7,845 nucleotides of DNA from Planctomycetota bacterium (lineage in GTDB: Bacteria > Planctomycetota > UBA1135 > UBA2386): positions 1 to 7,845 of the forward strand of contig CANGSN010000126.1 in assembly GCA_947455805.1 (NCBI GenBank), written 5' to 3'. Below are positions 5,501 to 7,845 of the stretch, piece after piece (within the stretch, counting starts at the first letter, position 1; the number at the start of each line of letters is the position of its first letter). A program made the translations under genes and the position numbers. The notes beneath the pieces were generated by a model. That model saw only the letters and a list, made by a program, of their open reading frames with translations, was not told where the DNA came from and did no database searches.

Positions 5501-6583
5501 ATGCAGAGACTTCCGTTCGTCCTGTTGCTCCTCGTCCTCGTCGCCGCCCTGCCGTCGTGCCGGACCTACCACGGCTCCTACCACGTCGGCGCCGACGACT
5601 ACCTGCTGGCGCGACGCGAGCAGGACGGCAAGAAGGAGTCGTTCCACCTGATCGCCGCCGGCAACGCGTCGCTGCGCGTCACCACCGAGTACGACGTCGA
5701 GAAGCCGTTCCTCGGCCTCAAGGTCGGCGAACTCGACAAGACCGCCGCCGAGCACCGTGGGGTCAGGCCCTACACCGGCCTCGTGGTGCTGGAGGTCGTG
5801 CCGGGATCACCGGCCGCCGAAGCCGGCGTGATGGCGAAGGACGTGCTGCAGGCGCTGGATGGCGTCGAGACGGTCTACGTCGACCAGTTCCGCAAGTTCG
5901 TCGCCCGCCTGCGCGCCGACCAGAAGGTGGAGGCCAAGGTCCTGCGCGGCCAGGACGTGATGGACGTGGCGATCTTCACGCGCATGCAGCGGGAACGCGT
6001 CACCGACAGCGAGGACGTCCCGCTCGAGCCGCCGACGATGACGCATCGTCCGTACTGCGGCGCGTCGCTGCGCGGCATCCCGGCGAGCTGGTGCGAACGC
6101 ATCTACGGCAGCGCGCGCAACGCCGTGGTCGTCACCAGCGTCGAGGTCGGTTCGCCGGCGTGGCTCGCCGGCGTGCGCGGCGGCGACGTCGTCGACGAGG
6201 TCGACGGCCAGCCGGTGCCCAGCGCCGAAGAACTCGGCCGCCGCATCGCCGACGCCGGCCCGCAGGGCGCGACGATGACGTGGAAGGTGAGCCGCGGGCC
6301 CAACGACAAGCACGAAGCGGCGATCGATCTCGACGACTACAGCGGCGAGAGCAACCTGAACGTCCCCCTGCTGCTGTGTGTCGAGAACGGCGTGTTCGAG
6401 GACAGCTGGAGCCTCGGCCTCGGCCTCGTGATGCGCAACAGCAACCAGTACGTCGCCAACTCGCGCACCCGCCGGGTGCAGACGCGCAACGTGTTCTCGG
6501 CGGTGCTCGGCCTGTTCCGTCTCGAGTCGAATCCCGACGAGACGAGGGTGCGTCTCTTGTGGTTCATCCACTTCGACACGTGA
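5501..6583 (+). CDS. Lipoprotein with two PDZ domains
   Basis: From the ATG at 5501 the product has 360 residues. It begins with a type II signal peptide: MQR, a run of Leu/Val/Ala (4-17) and a lipobox LPSC with the lipidated Cys at 20 (Pro at -2 is unusual but tolerated). Upstream in-frame ATG 5438 would add a Pro-rich stretch before the signal peptide, which is unlikely. Two PDZ-like domains follow: about 69-159 (GLVVLEVVPGSPAAEAGV, then DVLQALDG) and about 205-279 (AVVVTSVEVGSPAWLAGV, then GGDVVDEVDGQPV). No trypsin-like catalytic His-Asp-Ser domain is present, so it is not a DegP/HtrA protease; a peptide-binding or scaffold role at the membrane is inferred. The last 75 residues look beta-rich and end with TRVRLLWFIHF; I do not recognise them. 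It precedes the DUF2752 gene by 34 bases, probably in one operon. Confidence 0.82.
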   Translation: MQRLPFVLLLLVLVAALPSCRTYHGSYHVGADDYLLARREQDGKKESFHLIAAGNASLRVTTEYDVEKPFLGLKVGELDKTAAEHRGVRPYTGLVVLEVVPGSPAAEAGVMAKDVLQALDGVETVYVDQFRKFVARLRADQKVEAKVLRGQDVMDVAIFTRMQRERVTDSEDVPLEPPTMTHRPYCGASLRGIPASWCERIYGSARNAVVVTSVEVGSPAWLAGVRGGDVVDEVDGQPVPSAEELGRRIADAGPQGATMTWKVSRGPNDKHEAAIDLDDYSGESNLNVPLLLCVENGVFEDSWSLGLGLVMRNSNQYVANSRTRRVQTRNVFSAVLGLFRLESNPDETRVRLLWFIHFDT

Positions 6584-6609
6584 TGTTCGCGCCCATCGTG
6601 GCCGTCGGC

Positions 6610-6614
6610 GGAGG
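6610..6614 (+). promoter_or_regulatory. Ribosome binding site of the DUF2752 gene
   Basis: GGAGG ends three bases before the ATG at 6618 and six bases before the next codon, GTG at 6621. The spacing favours GTG 6621 as the true start, which would shorten the protein by one residue. Confidence 0.55.
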
Positions 6615-6617
6615 GGG

Positions 6618-7112
6618 ATGGTGACGGCGAAGCACACCAGCCCGCCCGTGCCGACGGCGCCGTGGACGGTGCCGCTCGCCGAAGGACCCCTGCGGCCGTC
6701 GGTAGACCGGGCGTTCGCGCTGCTGTTCGCCGGCATCGGCTCCGTCGGCTACGGCGCACTGGTGCGCATCGAGCCCGACGCGCGCGGCCACGGCACGCAC
6801 GAGCAGCTCGGCATGGAAGCCTGCGGCTGGCCGCTGCAGTACGGGATCCCGTGCCCGACCTGCGGCTGCACGACCGCGGCGTGCCAGCTGGTGCACGGTC
6901 GCATCGTCGATGCGTTCGTCACGCAGCCGTTCGGCGCCGCGGTGGCCGCGTTCGGCCTCTTGCTGGCGGTGCACGCGACGCTGTGCCTCTTGCGCGGGCG
7001 CTCGTTCGTCGACCTGCTGGTGCGCTTCGCGTTCTGGCGCTGGATCGGCGGCGGCCTGCTGCTGTTGCTGGCGTCGTGGGGCTACAAGTACCTGACGTGG
7101 CCGCATCCGTGA
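6618..7112 (+). CDS. DUF2752 family membrane protein
   Basis: The product has 164 residues. The diagnostic block is GMEACGWPLQYGIPCPTCG (65-83) followed by CTTAACQLVHGRIVDAFVTQPF, which matches the DUF2752 pattern of G-x-PCPtCG-x-T, a small helix, and then a Gly and a Pro before a membrane segment. Three hydrophobic segments are seen, at about 32-49, 105-126 and 142-159. The family is widespread, its function is unknown, and it is predicted to lie in the inner membrane. The paired cysteines at 79 and 82 could bind metal or form a disulfide. The start is ATG 6618 or, more likely by Shine-Dalgarno spacing, GTG 6621. The stop overlaps the GTG start of the HutD-like gene (GTGA at 7109-7112), which suggests translational coupling. 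Confidence 0.85.
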   Translation: MVTAKHTSPPVPTAPWTVPLAEGPLRPSVDRAFALLFAGIGSVGYGALVRIEPDARGHGTHEQLGMEACGWPLQYGIPCPTCGCTTAACQLVHGRIVDAFVTQPFGAAVAAFGLLLAVHATLCLLRGRSFVDLLVRFAFWRWIGGGLLLLLASWGYKYLTWPHP

Positions 7113-7747
7113 ACGCACCCGCCGATCCTCGTCCCGCCTGCCGCCTCGTGCGCCGCGGCGACCAGCCGGTGATGCCGTGGCAGAACGGCGGCGGCAGCAC
7201 GCGCCAGGTTGCGATCGAACCCGCCGACGGCTCGTTGGCGAACGGCTTCACGTGGCGCGTCAGCTGTGCCCAGGTCGACAGCGACGGGCCGTTCTCGCGG
7301 CTTCTGGGCGTCGATCGGTCGTTGTGGCTGTGGCGCGGCCGCGGCCTGCGGTTGTCGCTCGACGGCCAGGAGCTGCTGCTGGCGACGCCGTACGCGCGCT
7401 GCGACTTCGCCGGCGAAGTGCCGGTTGCGGCGACGCGGCTCGATGGCGCCTGCGAAGACGTCAACGTGATGACGAACCGCGCGCGCTGCCGCGCCTTTGC
7501 GCGCATCGTGGCGCTGCACGCCGGCGACACGCTGCGCGTGCCGTCGGCGCCGCAGTGGTTGCTGCTGGTGCTCGATGGCGTGCTCGCGGGCGTAATCGCC
7601 GGCACGTTCCCCGGCCACGATGGCGAAGCGAACGAACTCGCCGCCGGCGACGCGCTGCGCGGCGAAGGCGCCGGCCCGCAGCTGTGCGCGCGCACGCACG
7701 GCACCGCACTTGTCGTCGCCTTCACGCCGCTCGCGGAGGCCCGATGA
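7109..7747 (+). CDS. HutD/Ves family protein
   Basis: The product has 212 residues of the HutD/Ves family, a double-cupin fold. Family marks are MPWQNGGGSTRQVAIEP (22-38), FTWRVSCAQVDSDGPFSRLL, GVDRSLWLWRGRGLRL and DVNVMTNRARCRAF. HutD is found beside histidine-utilisation genes in proteobacteria and is thought to modulate that pathway, without proven catalysis; Ves is its E. coli relative. No hut gene is visible here, so a histidine link is not supported by context. I chose GTG at 7109, which overlaps the stop of the DUF2752 gene as GTGA; another in-frame GTG at 7097 is possible. The stop overlaps the next start as ATGA (7744-7747). These overlaps put it in a tightly coupled operon with both neighbours. 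Confidence 0.85.
   Translation: MNAPADPRPACRLVRRGDQPVMPWQNGGGSTRQVAIEPADGSLANGFTWRVSCAQVDSDGPFSRLLGVDRSLWLWRGRGLRLSLDGQELLLATPYARCDFAGEVPVAATRLDGACEDVNVMTNRARCRAFARIVALHAGDTLRVPSAPQWLLLVLDGVLAGVIAGTFPGHDGEANELAAGDALRGEGAGPQLCARTHGTALVVAFTPLAEAR
7735..7739 (+). promoter_or_regulatory. Ribosome binding site of the last, truncated gene
   Basis: GGAGG lies four bases before the ATG at 7744, inside the end of the HutD-like gene, and supports the ATGA overlap as a real start. Confidence 0.6.
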
Positions 7748-7845
7748 TCGGCCTCGTGCTGGCGCTGCTCGCGGTCGGCCTGATCATCGTCTACGGGCTG
7801 TTCGCGTGGGAACGCATCGTCCGGCGACGACGCGAGAGCGAGCCC
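7744..7845 (+). CDS. Start of a membrane-anchored protein (3' end outside window)
   Basis: Only 34 codons are present. They begin MIGLVLALLAVGLIIVYGLF, one hydrophobic N-terminal segment of about 20 residues, followed by AWERIVRRRRESEP. The positive cluster after the segment suggests an N-out, C-in anchor with a cytosolic domain to follow. The ATG overlaps the HutD stop (ATGA) and has GGAGG four bases upstream, so the gene is very likely real and co-translated. LemA-like proteins have a similar opening but with a YN-x-LVRLRN motif that is not here. The family cannot be named. Confidence 0.7.
   Translation, partial: MIGLVLALLAVGLIIVYGLFAWERIVRRRRESEP

Overview
The window is a GC-rich (roughly 70% by eye), gene-dense stretch of bacterial chromosome with strong third-position G/C bias in its genes. 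Taxonomy cannot be fixed from it. The mix of an ordinary elongation factor G, a lipoprotein with two PDZ domains, a DUF2752 membrane protein and little operon conservation suggests a high-GC environmental bacterium, possibly Planctomycetota (low confidence). I see no insertion sequence, CRISPR array, tRNA, rRNA, prophage or defence cassette.

Layout. 1-531 (+) is the 3' end of the elongation factor G gene. A very stable hairpin (583-619) then separates it from a convergent ChrR-type cupin gene (658-981, -). Divergent from that, 1050-1550 (+) encodes a 6-pyruvoyl-tetrahydropterin synthase homologue whose active-site motif is the cysteine-less, glutamate-containing one of the PTPS-III subgroup, linked to folate synthesis. 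It converges on a second small cupin gene (1585-1872, -).

1873-2623 is a 750-base gap without a convincing gene. It is the most interesting part of the window. It holds nested helices arranged as an RNA on the minus strand of about 320 nt (about 2553 to 2235). In three separate helices the only imperfect position is C/A on the plus strand, hence G.U on the minus strand. One hairpin has a GAAA tetraloop only on the minus strand, and the element ends in a hairpin followed by a T-run. A second structured segment with its own T-run follows (2213 to 2118). Near the second cupin gene there is a tandem repeat of a GTCGAC-containing 10-mer. I do not recognise the RNA as RNase P, tmRNA, 6S or SRP RNA.

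2624-3961 (-) encodes a Rossmann-type FAD oxidoreductase of the protoporphyrinogen oxidase / UDP-galactopyranose mutase-like group. It is divergent from an MFS transporter gene (4111-5328, +), and the intergene holds a stable hairpin and a possible -10 box. The right third is a plus-strand cluster: a two-PDZ lipoprotein (5501-6583), a DUF2752 membrane protein (6618-7112), a HutD/Ves-family protein (7109-7747) and a truncated gene for a membrane-anchored protein (7744 to the edge). The last three are joined by stop/start overlaps, so they are probably translated as one operon. How these genes cooperate is not evident from the sequence.
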